Assembly (NCBI RefSeq): GCF_000685155.1
Contig: NZ_JMIY01000003.1
Span: forward strand, 167,575 to 231,574
From: Candidatus Methanoperedens nitratireducens
GTDB taxonomy: Archaea; Halobacteriota; Methanosarcinia; Methanosarcinales; Methanoperedenaceae
Reading direction: 5' to 3'
DNA length: 64,000 nt
A program made the translations under genes and the position numbers. The notes below the pieces were generated by a model. The model was not told where the DNA came from, did not search any database, and saw only the letters and a program-made list of their open reading frames with translations. Positions 37,879-45,325 of the stretch are shown one piece after another (positions within the stretch are counted from its first letter, which is position 1; the number at the start of each line of letters is the position of its first letter).

Positions 37879-39132
37879 ATGCATCCAGACATAAAAAGAT
37901 ACATTGGCGACCCTCTTTACAGGAACTCCTTCTTTATCATGCTCACATCGATAACCGGTGCAGGCTTTGGCTTCTTCTTCTGGATGCTCGCAGCGAAACT
38001 CTATCCGAAGGAGGATGTGGGGCTTGCAACAGCACTTATCTCTTCTATGAGTCTTATCATACTGCTATCCAGATTTGGCCTGGATACTACCATAATCCGC
38101 TTTTTTCCATCGAATGACAAAAGCAGAGTTTTCAATACATCTGTACTCATAACGACTGCTTTTGCGGTTGTTTTCGGAGCAGTATTCATCCTTGGAGTGG
38201 ATATACTCTCACCGCAGTTAAGCCTATTAGGATCACCTTTGAACTCAACTCTCTTCCTGATCTTTCTTGCTGCAAATTCTGTTGCCACTTTAACAAGCGT
38301 CTCGTTTGTTGCAATTCGAAGAGCAGGGTTTAATTTTCTCCAGAGCCTTGTGGTCGGCTCAAGAATACTCTTTCTTATCCCGCTTATAGCACTTGGGGCT
38401 ATCGGCATCTTCGGCGCAGTTGGGATCTCGTTTGTACTTGCGTTTATTGTAGCGCTTGCTTTTCTTGCCCGGTATGGGATCAGGCCAAAGCTCACTATCG
38501 ACAGGGTGTTCCTTAATGATTCCCTGCATTTCTCGGCCGGGAATTATGCTTCCGGGCTGCTCATGGCAGCTCCAAATATGATTCTGCCGATTATGGTCCT
38601 GAATGTACTGGGGGCTGAGGAGGCAGCACATTATTACATAGCTTTTGCAATCGCATCACTGCTTTTTATGATCCCCACTGCCATAAGCACATCCCTCTTC
38701 GTTGAGGGAAGCCACGGAGAAGCGCTGAAAAATACTACCATAAGATCAATTGCAGCGGTTTTTTTGCTTCTAACTCCCGCAATTGTGATCCTTTATTTTG
38801 CTGGTGGCTGGCTGCTCGGGATCGTTGGCAGGGATTATGCTGCAAGCGGGCTTGAACTTTTGAGAATTATGGTTCTTTCAAGCTTTTTTGTTGCCGTGGT
38901 TTTTGTTTATTTCTCGATAAAGAAGGTTCAGAAGGATGTTAAAGGGCTGGTTTTACTGAGCGGGCTTTTGTTCGCTTTACTTACCGGGTTGAGCTATGCT
39001 TTTATGCTCTGGTTCGAGATTACTGAAGTCGGGTATGCATGGCTGGTGGGCTATGGAATTGGGAGCAGTACAGCATTATGGGTATGGATGGTGGGGTGGG
39101 TGCGCCGGTTGCAGCGGGAGGATAGCATGTAG
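37879..39132 (+). CDS. Polysaccharide flippase (MOP/PST family)
   Basis: A 417-residue membrane protein with about 12 hydrophobic helices. It opens MHPDIKRYIGDPLYRNSFF and has KEDVGLATALISSMSL after the first helices, a signature shared with the flippase at 47772. I chose the ATG at 37879: frames extending further upstream run through the divergent radC gene. It is one of two intact members of this subfamily; fragments of further members lie at 40306, 41521 and 42555. It ends in TAG. Confidence 0.9.
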   Translation: MHPDIKRYIGDPLYRNSFFIMLTSITGAGFGFFFWMLAAKLYPKEDVGLATALISSMSLIILLSRFGLDTTIIRFFPSNDKSRVFNTSVLITTAFAVVFGAVFILGVDILSPQLSLLGSPLNSTLFLIFLAANSVATLTSVSFVAIRRAGFNFLQSLVVGSRILFLIPLIALGAIGIFGAVGISFVLAFIVALAFLARYGIRPKLTIDRVFLNDSLHFSAGNYASGLLMAAPNMILPIMVLNVLGAEEAAHYYIAFAIASLLFMIPTAISTSLFVEGSHGEALKNTTIRSIAAVFLLLTPAIVILYFAGGWLLGIVGRDYAASGLELLRIMVLSSFFVAVVFVYFSIKKVQKDVKGLVLLSGLLFALLTGLSYAFMLWFEITEVGYAWLVGYGIGSSTALWVWMVGWVRRLQREDSM

Positions 39133-39175
39133 TGAAGAAATCATAAATACGATTGAAAAAGGTTGATTGTTGCGA

Positions 39176-39380
39176 CGCGCCTATAGGTAAATGGGCAACC
39201 AATGGCGCAAATAACAAATCGAAGATGAACATAGATTTGATTACATCAATATCATGTTTTTACAGTTGCGGCGCTTCATAAAAGCCGATACAACTTCCAG
39301 AGCAAAACATTCACCGCAATGAGCGCAAAAGACGCAAAACATAGCAACAACAATTTTTGCGAGCTTTGCGCTCTCTGTGC
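39176..39380 (+). repeat. Intergenic blocks repeated downstream
   Basis: The 424-base gap after the flippase holds no convincing gene. Bases 39176-39240 (gcgcctataggtaaa ... gcaaataacaaa) recur at 41357-41424. Bases 39253-39355 (gcggcgcttcataaaag, then ccagagcaaaacattcaccg) recur at 42312-42412, at roughly 80-85% identity by eye. The second block contains a 'caccgcaatgagcgcaaa' repeat. Confidence 0.75.
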
Positions 39381-39556
39381 TGATAGTTGGGCTGGGGGTA
39401 CGTGGCTCTTTTGAAGTACGGGCTGGTGGGGCTGGGGTGTGCTGGGGGCGAATGCGATGGTGATGAAGGAGGGATGGGCTTAGGAAAAAGGAAGAATTGT
39501 TAACATAAAGATATATAGATGAAAAACAGATAAACCTAATTAACGAGAGAATTTTC

Positions 39557-39808
39557 ATGTCAGAGCCCAGTATTATCGATGAAAAAGCGAAAGAAATTTA
39601 TGAAACTCACAGGGAAGAATTGGAGAAATTGTATCAGGGGAAGATAATTGCCATAGATATTGATGAAAACAGCATTGTAGCTGTTGGAGAGTATGCCAGT
39701 GAAGTAGGTCTTGAAGCAAAGAAGAAAAGACCACATCATAGGATATTCATGCGGAGAGTAGGTAAAAACCCCTCAGTTGTCCGGCTGAAGAATCGAAAAT
39801 ATGTCTGA
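39557..39808 (+). CDS. Small partner of a retropepsin-like protein
   Basis: An 83-residue protein of unknown function. The first 30 residues are helical and acidic (KAKEIYETHREELEKLYQGK). Then comes a beta strand pattern (IIAIDIDENSIVAVGE) and a basic C-terminus. It overlaps the start of the next gene by 8 bases, the spacing of a two-gene unit. The position between flippase sequences, where the other slots hold TA pairs, suggests a comparable module; that is inference. Confidence 0.65.
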   Translation: MSEPSIIDEKAKEIYETHREELEKLYQGKIIAIDIDENSIVAVGEYASEVGLEAKKKRPHHRIFMRRVGKNPSVVRLKNRKYV

Positions 39809-40172
39809 GAAGGCTATTTTCGAATATATCGATAATGACCCTCTGATTTTGATCACTCTTATTAATCCCGTTTCCAATAAAAAGGCGAGGGCTTATGCAT
39901 ATCTTGATACCGGCTCAGATACTGTTGTTATACCCAGGGATCTCTGGATAAAGCTTGGGTTGGAAATGCATAACCGTGCCAGCGCGAGCGCGGTGGGAGG
40001 CATCGTTACAACGTGGTATAGCTGGGTACATATGCAATTCCTTGGAGACGAACATAGAGATATTATCGCTTTTTACCAGGATGAAGGAGATGTTTTGATT
40101 GGACGGAGCGTTATCGATAAGTATTCAGTGACCTTTGATGGTCGAAATTCAAGCTTGATCATCGATAAGTAA
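39801..40172 (+). CDS. Retropepsin-like (clan AA) aspartic protease domain protein
   Basis: A 123-residue protein with the single-domain aspartyl-protease signature YLDTGSDTVVIPRDLW near residue 32 and a second conserved block, GDVLIGRSVIDKYSVTF, near residue 95 (the flap/ILG-like motif). Such single-domain retropepsins act as dimers. No signal peptide or membrane helix is seen. It overlaps its small upstream partner by 8 bases. Confidence 0.75.
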   Translation: MSEKAIFEYIDNDPLILITLINPVSNKKARAYAYLDTGSDTVVIPRDLWIKLGLEMHNRASASAVGGIVTTWYSWVHMQFLGDEHRDIIAFYQDEGDVLIGRSVIDKYSVTFDGRNSSLIIDK

Positions 40173-40305
40173 GCAGATACAACTTTTACAATATAAAAAA
40201 TACGTGTCTGCATCCTCAAGGGTTGCGCCCCTTGATGCGTGTCTATGCGTCACGGCGAGCATGACACCGATGAACGCAGATGGCTTCAGGATCAAAACTT
40301 ACCTC

Positions 40306-40541
40306 ATGTCCTTAAAGCAATACTACCCGACCCCCTCTACCGCAACTCCATCGCCATGATTCTGAACTCTGCATTCGGCGCGTTCTTCGGCCTCCTGTTC
40401 TGGATAGTGGCGGCGCGGACCATGTCCTCGAAGGATATCGGGCTTGCGACCGCGGCGATATCGGCGGCGGCGCTGATAGTGGGGCTTTCGAGGCTGGGGC
40501 TGGATGCCGGGCTTGTGAAGTATTTGCCTGAATTATTATAA
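40306..40541 (+). pseudogene. Flippase 5' fragment 1 (frameshifted)
   Basis: Encodes the first ~75 residues of a PST flippase (DPLYRNSIAMILNSAFGAFF, then MSSKDIGLATAAISAAAL) and then stops. Its ATG at 40306 (MSLKQYY) is out of frame with the rest. Compared with fragment 2 at 42555 (tactaccgcgacccc), one G is missing here (tactacccgacccc). High GC codon use contrasts with neighbouring small genes. It follows the retropepsin pair and precedes the UPF0175/DUF3368 pair. Confidence 0.88.
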
Positions 40542-40608
40542 GGAATGATATTTATTATAGGGAATGATATAAGTTATATTAGAATTAAATAGTAATGGTG
40601 CATATTTC

Positions 40609-40863
40609 ATGAAATTAGTGGAGATCCCTGACGACATATTAACCTCAATAAAAATTCCTAAAATGGAATTAGAAAGAACATTAAAGATCGAACTGGCGAT
40701 AGTACTCTACCAGAGAGGAGCCATCTCTCTTGGAAATGCAAGAAAATTGGCTGGCTTGAGCAAATGGGAATTTTTAGAGGAACTGGGAAGAAGAAAGATA
40801 TCACGTCATTATACAAAAAAAGAGCTTGGAGAGGATTTAGCTTTTGCCAAAAGTAGTGTGTAA
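40609..40863 (+). CDS. UPF0175-family antitoxin
   Basis: An 84-residue protein with the UPF0175 signature: LERTLKIELAIVLYQRGAIS, LGNARKLAGLSKWEFLEELG. The helix-turn-helix-like middle is typical of antitoxins paired with DUF3368 toxins. Its end overlaps the toxin start by 20 bases. A paralogous pair lies at 57881-58441 on the other strand. Confidence 0.87.
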   Translation: MKLVEIPDDILTSIKIPKMELERTLKIELAIVLYQRGAISLGNARKLAGLSKWEFLEELGRRKISRHYTKKELGEDLAFAKSSV

Positions 40864-41335
40864 TTCATCTCCTCTTATTCACCTTGCCAAAATCGGGAAA
40901 TTGGAGCTGTTGAGGGATTTCTTTGAGAAAGTATTGATACCCGAGGCGGTTTACAAGGAATGTGTGATTGATGGCAAAGACAGGGATGATTCAAGCAATA
41001 TCAAGAATGCATCATGGCTCAGGGTAGCGAAAATAAAGAATATTGAGCTTAAGAAAGCTCTCAATTCTTTTCTGGATGAAGGAGAGTCGGAAGCCATAGC
41101 ACTGGCACTTCAGGAGGAGGCGGATTTGATTTTACTTGATGACTATGAAGCAAGAGAATTTGCCAGAGTATACAAGTTGAAAATCATCGGTACCATAGGG
41201 ATCCTGTTAAAAGCGAAACATACAGGCAGGATAGCAAGTTTAGGTGCAGTCTTGGATGAACTGGGAGAAACTGGCTTCTGGTTAAATGAGGATTTGCGTT
41301 CTGAAATTTTAAGAGATGCAGGAGAGAACACATAG
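40844..41335 (+). CDS. DUF3368 PIN-domain toxin
   Basis: A 163-residue PIN-like ribonuclease. Signatures: VVCNSSPLIHLAKIGKLELL, FLDEGESEAIALALQ, LILLDDYEAREFARV and IIGTIGILLKAKHTG. The start is TTG at 40844 within the antitoxin gene. The arrangement is that of a UPF0175-DUF3368 type II TA system. It ends in TAG, 70 bases before the next repeated block. Confidence 0.88.
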   Translation: MPKVVCNSSPLIHLAKIGKLELLRDFFEKVLIPEAVYKECVIDGKDRDDSSNIKNASWLRVAKIKNIELKKALNSFLDEGESEAIALALQEEADLILLDDYEAREFARVYKLKIIGTIGILLKAKHTGRIASLGAVLDELGETGFWLNEDLRSEILRDAGENT

Positions 41336-41455
41336 AGCATATTTTCTAACAATTCCGCGCGCCTGTAGGTAAAAAAGCAACTAATAGTGCAAATAACAAA
41401 CCGCAGATGAACGCAGATGGCTCAAGCGCCGGAACACCTTCAGCAATTCCCACCA

Positions 41456-41632
41456 GGCGCGCCAATAGAACCCCGTGCAACATCCAGACTTTATGTACTC
41501 TCAGCGCAAGCTATGCCCTCTAAAATGCTCTGGTTCGGGATTGCTGGAGTCGGATATGCATGGCTGGTGGGCTATGGAATAGGGGGCGCTGGCGTTGGGG
41601 TGATGGTATGGAGAGAGGGGTGGGTGTAGGGC
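41456..41632 (+). pseudogene. Promoter-leader fragment joined to a flippase 3' fragment
   Basis: Bases 41456-41523 match the leader block also found before 43530 and 47390 (including agactttatgtactc, 41486-41500). At about 41521 this joins sequence matching the last ~35 codons of the flippase at 37879 (ALWF..GVGYAWLVGYGIG). The join removes the whole gene body. It is the scar of an internal deletion or a recombinational fusion. Confidence 0.8.
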
Positions 41633-41760
41633 AGGATGGATTCACTGCAAAAGGCACTGGAACATACTTAAATACAGATAGACATTATATAAGATTATGA
41701 ATTTAGCAAAGCATTTGAAAGAGCCGATCAGCCCAACTTCAGAGAGCAGGTGAATTTCCA

Positions 41761-41988
41761 TTGCCTTGGCTTAGAGAGATCAAAGGAAAATAAGCAATAA
41801 AAGCTTTTGTAAAAGCTGGAGGAGTTAAAAGGAGCGGTAAAGGCGACCATGTTAATATCAAGATGCCAAATGGACAAATTATCACAATACCAGTCTCAAA
41901 AGAACTTAAAATCGGTCTGATCAAAGCAGCAATAAAAAAAGCAGGATTGACTGAAGAGGAATTCATGCGATTGTTAAAAAGGAGATGA
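41761..41988 (+). pseudogene. hicA: HicA toxin gene with in-frame TAA
   Basis: The frame reads LPWLREIKGK, stop (41791-41793), AIKAFVKAGGVKRSGKGDHV, NIKMPNGQIITIPVSKELK, and ends KAGLTEEEFMRLLKRR. This is the HicA dsRNA-binding-like fold with the catalytic His in GDHV. The stop replaces the Glu of the usual GKEAI segment (GAA to TAA). The toxin is probably inactive unless it starts downstream. Antitoxin hicB follows 4 bases later. Confidence 0.85.
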
Positions 41989-41992
41989 GATA

Positions 41993-42220
41993 ATGGAATA
42001 CACTGTATTAGTTTATAAAGCCGAAGAAGGAGGTTATTGGGCAGAAGTCCCGGCCTTACCCGGCTGCTATTCTCAGGGTGAGACGGTCGAAGAAACAATA
42101 AAAAATGTAAAGGAAGCAATCGAAGCACATATACTTGCTTTAAAAGAAGAAGAGAAGGTACCAGTAGAAGAAGATTTTATCATAGCAAGAGTAAATGTGG
42201 CAGAATCTGCTGCAGTGTAA
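41993..42220 (+). CDS. hicB: HicB-type antitoxin
   Basis: A 75-residue HicB/UPF0150 protein: YTVLVYKAEEGGYWAEVPAL, PGCYSQGETVEETIKNVKEA. The start follows the damaged hicA by 4 bases, with GGAGATGAG as ribosome-binding site. The C-terminus is short and carries no separate DNA-binding domain. The antitoxin is intact while its toxin is broken. Confidence 0.9.
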   Translation: MEYTVLVYKAEEGGYWAEVPALPGCYSQGETVEETIKNVKEAIEAHILALKEEEKVPVEEDFIIARVNVAESAAV

Positions 42221-42311
42221 AGTTTATGCTATACCGGGCTTGCGGCTGCTGTAAAGGATGGCAACAGGCGGGGCGCATCAATATATGCATGAATTATTTA
42301 GATTATATATT

Positions 42312-42540
42312 TTTCCAGTGACGGCGCTTCGTAAAAAGCCGATGCAACTTCCAGAGCAAAACATTCACCGCCAAGAACGCAAAGGGCGCAAAGAAAACGA
42401 TAACAACTAACTCAAAACGAACTCCAAACTAACTCGGGTTAATCTGCATCAAACATATTGATTATAGTGATATTATTTTTCAACATTTCGGCATGCCGAT
42501 AGGATTCTCACGCAACCTTAAGACTTTATGTACTCCCAGT
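42312..42540 (+). repeat. Second copies of intergenic and leader repeats
   Basis: The gap after hicB (42221-42554) has no gene. Bases 42312-42412 repeat the block at 39253-39355 (cggcgcttcgtaaaaag, then gcaacttccagagcaaaac). Bases 42490-42540 are a diverged leader copy containing agactttatgtactc (42521-42535), placed directly before flippase fragment 2 and likely its former promoter. Confidence 0.7.
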
Positions 42541-42554
42541 AATTATAAGCACTG

Positions 42555-42734
42555 ATGCTCACAACCCTGAAGCAATACTACCGCGACCCCCTCTACCGCA
42601 ACTCCATCACCATGATGCTCAACTCCGCGTTCGGTGCGTTCTTCGGGCTTCTGTTCTGGATAGTGACGGCGCGGACCATGTCCTCGAAGGGATCATGGGA
42701 TCGCAGTGAGGTTAGGCGGCTGGAGTTAATATGA
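42555..42734 (+). pseudogene. Flippase 5' fragment 2
   Basis: Begins MLTTLKQYYRDPLYRNS and retains about 48 flippase codons (to MSSKGS). Homology then ends and eleven unrelated codons lead to a stop. It is closely similar to fragment 1 (40306) and clearly less so to the intact flippases, so both derive from one lost gene. It precedes a VapBC-like pair. Confidence 0.88.
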
Positions 42735-42848
42735 GGAGATGAGGCTGATGATTGGGTGCCGGACTTGTGAGGTTTTTGGTGACAGGGTTAAAAGCAGGCA
42801 AAACACCATAATCCTATATACATTAAAGTGGTAATTGAGTGTTAGAAT

Positions 42849-43010
42849 ATGAAGAAGGAAGAAATCGAACTTGTGGAAGCAGTTCATAAAGCCAGATTAA
42901 AGAGTACGAGATTACTTGAAGAACAGGGAATTTCAACACTGGCATTGATACTATCAAAAACTCTGGTGGATGTTGTAGAAAATCCTGAAAAAATCGATGC
43001 CTTAATATAA
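42849..43010 (+). CDS. Small VapB-like antitoxin candidate
   Basis: A 53-residue, mostly helical protein (MKKEEIELVEAVHKARLKST onward). It shows no strong family motif, but it lies seven bases before a PIN-domain gene, so antitoxin is the natural reading. A TATA-like 'ctatata' is at about 42815-42821, giving it its own promoter. Confidence 0.6.
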   Translation: MKKEEIELVEAVHKARLKSTRLLEEQGISTLALILSKTLVDVVENPEKIDALI

Positions 43011-43017
43011 ATTATAA

Positions 43018-43455
43018 ATGAAACTTTATCTTGACACCACAATCCTTGCAGCTTTAACTTATTTCAAAGATAAAGATACCAGGCGATATTCCGAATGTAA
43101 CAGGCTTATTAGAAAATGTAATGACAAAGAATCAACGCTTGTTATTTCTTTTTATTCAATCCACGAACTTTTTTTACTGCCTTTTGAATATGAAGATAAG
43201 AAAACGGCTCGCAAGATTGGTCTCGCATTAATAAAAGAAATTCTGAGTATAAATCGAATTGAACTTACTGAGCTTTTATCCCGTGAGAAGAGAATTATTC
43301 ACCAGGATATGTTCTCAATGAGCGATAGAACGGACATTCCACATGCAATCTCGGCGTATGTTGAAAATTGTGATTGTATCGTGACATATGACAGTCATTT
43401 TGATCAGATATCGAATAAAATAAAAGTTTTTGAACCTGAATCAGTTCCAATTTGA
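43018..43455 (+). CDS. PIN-domain toxin (VapC-like)
   Basis: A 145-residue PIN nuclease: first Asp in LYLDTTILAALTYF, Glu in FYSIHELFLLPF, Asp residues in SDRTDIPHAISAY and VTYDSHFDQI. Complete length. Pairs with the small helical protein seven bases upstream. It occupies the slot between flippase fragment 2 and the leader/epimerase fragment. Confidence 0.85.
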   Translation: MKLYLDTTILAALTYFKDKDTRRYSECNRLIRKCNDKESTLVISFYSIHELFLLPFEYEDKKTARKIGLALIKEILSINRIELTELLSREKRIIHQDMFSMSDRTDIPHAISAYVENCDCIVTYDSHFDQISNKIKVFEPESVPI

Positions 43456-43483
43456 TTTCTTAACCTACATCTTCTAACAGTCC

Positions 43484-43840
43484 GGCGCGCCGATAGAACC
43501 CCGCGCAAAACATCCAGACTTTATGTACTCTCAGCGCGAGCTATGCCATCTAAGGATCCAGAGCGCCCGGCTCCGCCCAGGGGAAGCGCCACTCGCAAGC
43601 CGAGTCTTGCATTGGATCTCAACACGTTATTTTTCCTTTTAGCCCTGTGTTTTCCGGGATGAGCATAAAGCAGCCGGAATAGTGGTGCAAGTCGGCATGA
43701 ACACCTTATTGATATGCCACATGAACCCGATAATTATCGTGATGATAATCCGCAGTTTTTAAATATTAATTAAACATAGAGGGTTTCGGAAAAACGGAAT
43801 GAAAAACGAAAGGGTACTGGTAACAGGTGGTGCAGGCTTC
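43484..43840 (+). repeat. Long direct repeat, copy 1: leader/promoter plus epimerase 5' end
   Basis: About 340 bases that recur at 47371-47690 at roughly 85-90% identity by eye. Landmarks are agactttatgtactc (43516-43530), a potential hairpin TTCCGG/CCGGAA (43652-43657 with 43674-43679), the 10-base palindrome GATAATTATC (43729-43738) and an AT-rich TATA region (43756-43770) before the ATG at 43799. In copy 2 one stem base changes to give a G-U pair, so the hairpin would survive in RNA. Confidence 0.85.
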
Positions 43841-43975
43841 ATCGGCTCAAACCTGGCAGAGGAACTGGCAAGGAAAAATGAGGTTGTTATTCTTAAAGGT
43901 GAATATTCCTGTAGCATGTTCAGCAATGCGTATAATCTGTCCCTAGTCCCACATGGATATTTCTATGATATTTAA
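43799..43975 (+). pseudogene. NAD-dependent epimerase 5' fragment (copy 1)
   Basis: A 58-codon frame beginning [20 protein letters not shown], an intact Rossmann GxxGxxG start of a UDP-sugar epimerase/dehydratase. Homology ends after about 34 codons; the rest is unrelated and overlaps the aminotransferase fragment. The same first codons recur at 47652. Confidence 0.85.
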
Positions 43976-44393
43976 AAAACCTGAGGATTTAACGTTAGAT
44001 AAAAATGTACAATTATACGATTTTAATAGGAGATGGGCAGAGAACGCCAGATACCTCTCCCAGGGCTTAAAGGGCATTGAGGGAATCGGGATCCCGCATG
44101 TAAGAAAGGGCTGCACGCATGTTTTTCATCAGTATACCATCAGGGTCACGGACGGGTGCAAATTCAAACGGGATATGCTTGTTAAGATCTTAGGAGAAAA
44201 TGGTATCGGAACAGGCATATATTATCCGATACCGATACATAAGCAGCCCTTTTATAACAATCTCGGCTATCGGGATTCATTAAGAAATACCGAAATAGCT
44301 TCGAAGCGGGTGATATCCCTGCCAGTACACCCGACTGTCACAAGGGAAGATCTGGACCACATCATCAGGACAATTGAAGAGGCGGCTGGATGA
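43953..44393 (+). pseudogene. DegT/DnrJ/EryC1 aminotransferase, C-terminal part only
   Basis: 146 residues matching the C-terminal third of PLP-dependent sugar aminotransferases (WbpE/WlbC type): RRWAENARYLSQGL, HVFHQYTIRV, GIGTGIYYPIPIHKQPFY, then SLPVHPTVTREDLDHI. The PLP-binding Lys and the large N-terminal domain are absent, so it cannot transaminate alone. It is joined to an epimerase 5' fragment by an abrupt junction near 43900-43960. ATGA overlap with the next gene shows the old operon. Confidence 0.88.
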
Positions 44394-45325
44394 GGGTAGG
44401 AGTTATTGGTGCGGGTGCAATGGGACAGCACCATGTACGCATCTACAATGAGATGGAGAATGTTGAACTCGTTGGTATATCCGATGTTTCAGAGAAAAGA
44501 GTGAAAGAACTATCAAGGCAATACGGCATTGAGGGCTATACTGATCATGAGGTGCTGCTCAAGCAGGACCTTGATGCTGTAAGCATAGTTGTGCCTACGA
44601 CCCTGCATACATCCATCGGTCTGGATGCTATTAATTCTGGCGTGAATGTGATTGTGGAAAAACCTATTGCTGATACTCTGGAAAATGCCAAAAAACTGAC
44701 TAATGCTGCTAAAGATGCGGGTGTTAAATTAATGGTAGGTCACATTGAGAGGTTCAATCCGGCAGTAACAAAACTGAAACAGATAATCGAATCCGGGATA
44801 CTGGGCAAGATCGTATCTATCTCAACGCGTCGGGTTGGTCCTTATAATCCCAGGATACGCGATGTCGGCGTAATACTTGATATCGGGGTGCATGATATTG
44901 ATGTGCTATCCTACCTGTACGGCATGAAGGTAAATGAGGTGTATGCCATTGCCGGCGCAGATATTCACTCACTTGAAGACCATGCAGCAATCATCCTGCG
45001 CTTTAATCACGAATATTCAGGAATAGTGGAGACGAACTGGCTTACGCCGCATAAGGTGCGAAAACTGACAGCTATCGGACTTAAGGGTGTGGCATATCTT
45101 GACTATATCGATCAGACCGTGGAACTGCATGACGGTGAATGGATAAGGACAGCAAAAGTGATAAAGGACGAACCATTGAAGAAAGAACTTCAATATTTTA
45201 TTCGTATATTATCTAACGATATTGAGCCCAGCCCCTCTGGAGAAGACGGGATACATGCGCTCAAGGTAGCAACTGCAGCAGTCGAATCATATAACAAAGG
45301 AAAAGCAGTAAAGATTGAACTATAG
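44390..45325 (+). CDS. Gfo/Idh/MocA-type UDP-sugar oxidoreductase (WbpB/WlbA-like)
   Basis: A 311-residue NAD-dependent dehydrogenase: Rossmann VGVIGAGAMGQHHVRIYNE, the VEKPIADTLENAKKL motif with the catalytic Lys, VGHIERFNPAV, and ILDIGVHDIDVLSYLYG. In UDP-GlcNAc3NAcA pathways it oxidises C3 of UDP-GlcNAcA before transamination. It sits between the aminotransferase remnant and the UDP-sugar dehydrogenase, which fits that route. The stop is TAG. Confidence 0.9.
   Translation: MRVGVIGAGAMGQHHVRIYNEMENVELVGISDVSEKRVKELSRQYGIEGYTDHEVLLKQDLDAVSIVVPTTLHTSIGLDAINSGVNVIVEKPIADTLENAKKLTNAAKDAGVKLMVGHIERFNPAVTKLKQIIESGILGKIVSISTRRVGPYNPRIRDVGVILDIGVHDIDVLSYLYGMKVNEVYAIAGADIHSLEDHAAIILRFNHEYSGIVETNWLTPHKVRKLTAIGLKGVAYLDYIDQTVELHDGEWIRTAKVIKDEPLKKELQYFIRILSNDIEPSPSGEDGIHALKVATAAVESYNKGKAVKIEL

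Noticed and set aside
39241-39558. Minus-strand 105-codon frame in the gap after the flippase
   Set aside because: It runs through the repeated intergenic blocks, has low-complexity sequence and no ribosome-binding site.
40200-40240. Terminator or riboswitch at the caagggttgcgccccttg hairpin
   Set aside because: It is a small perfect hairpin after the retropepsin gene, but there is no T-run and no larger conserved fold that I can recognise.
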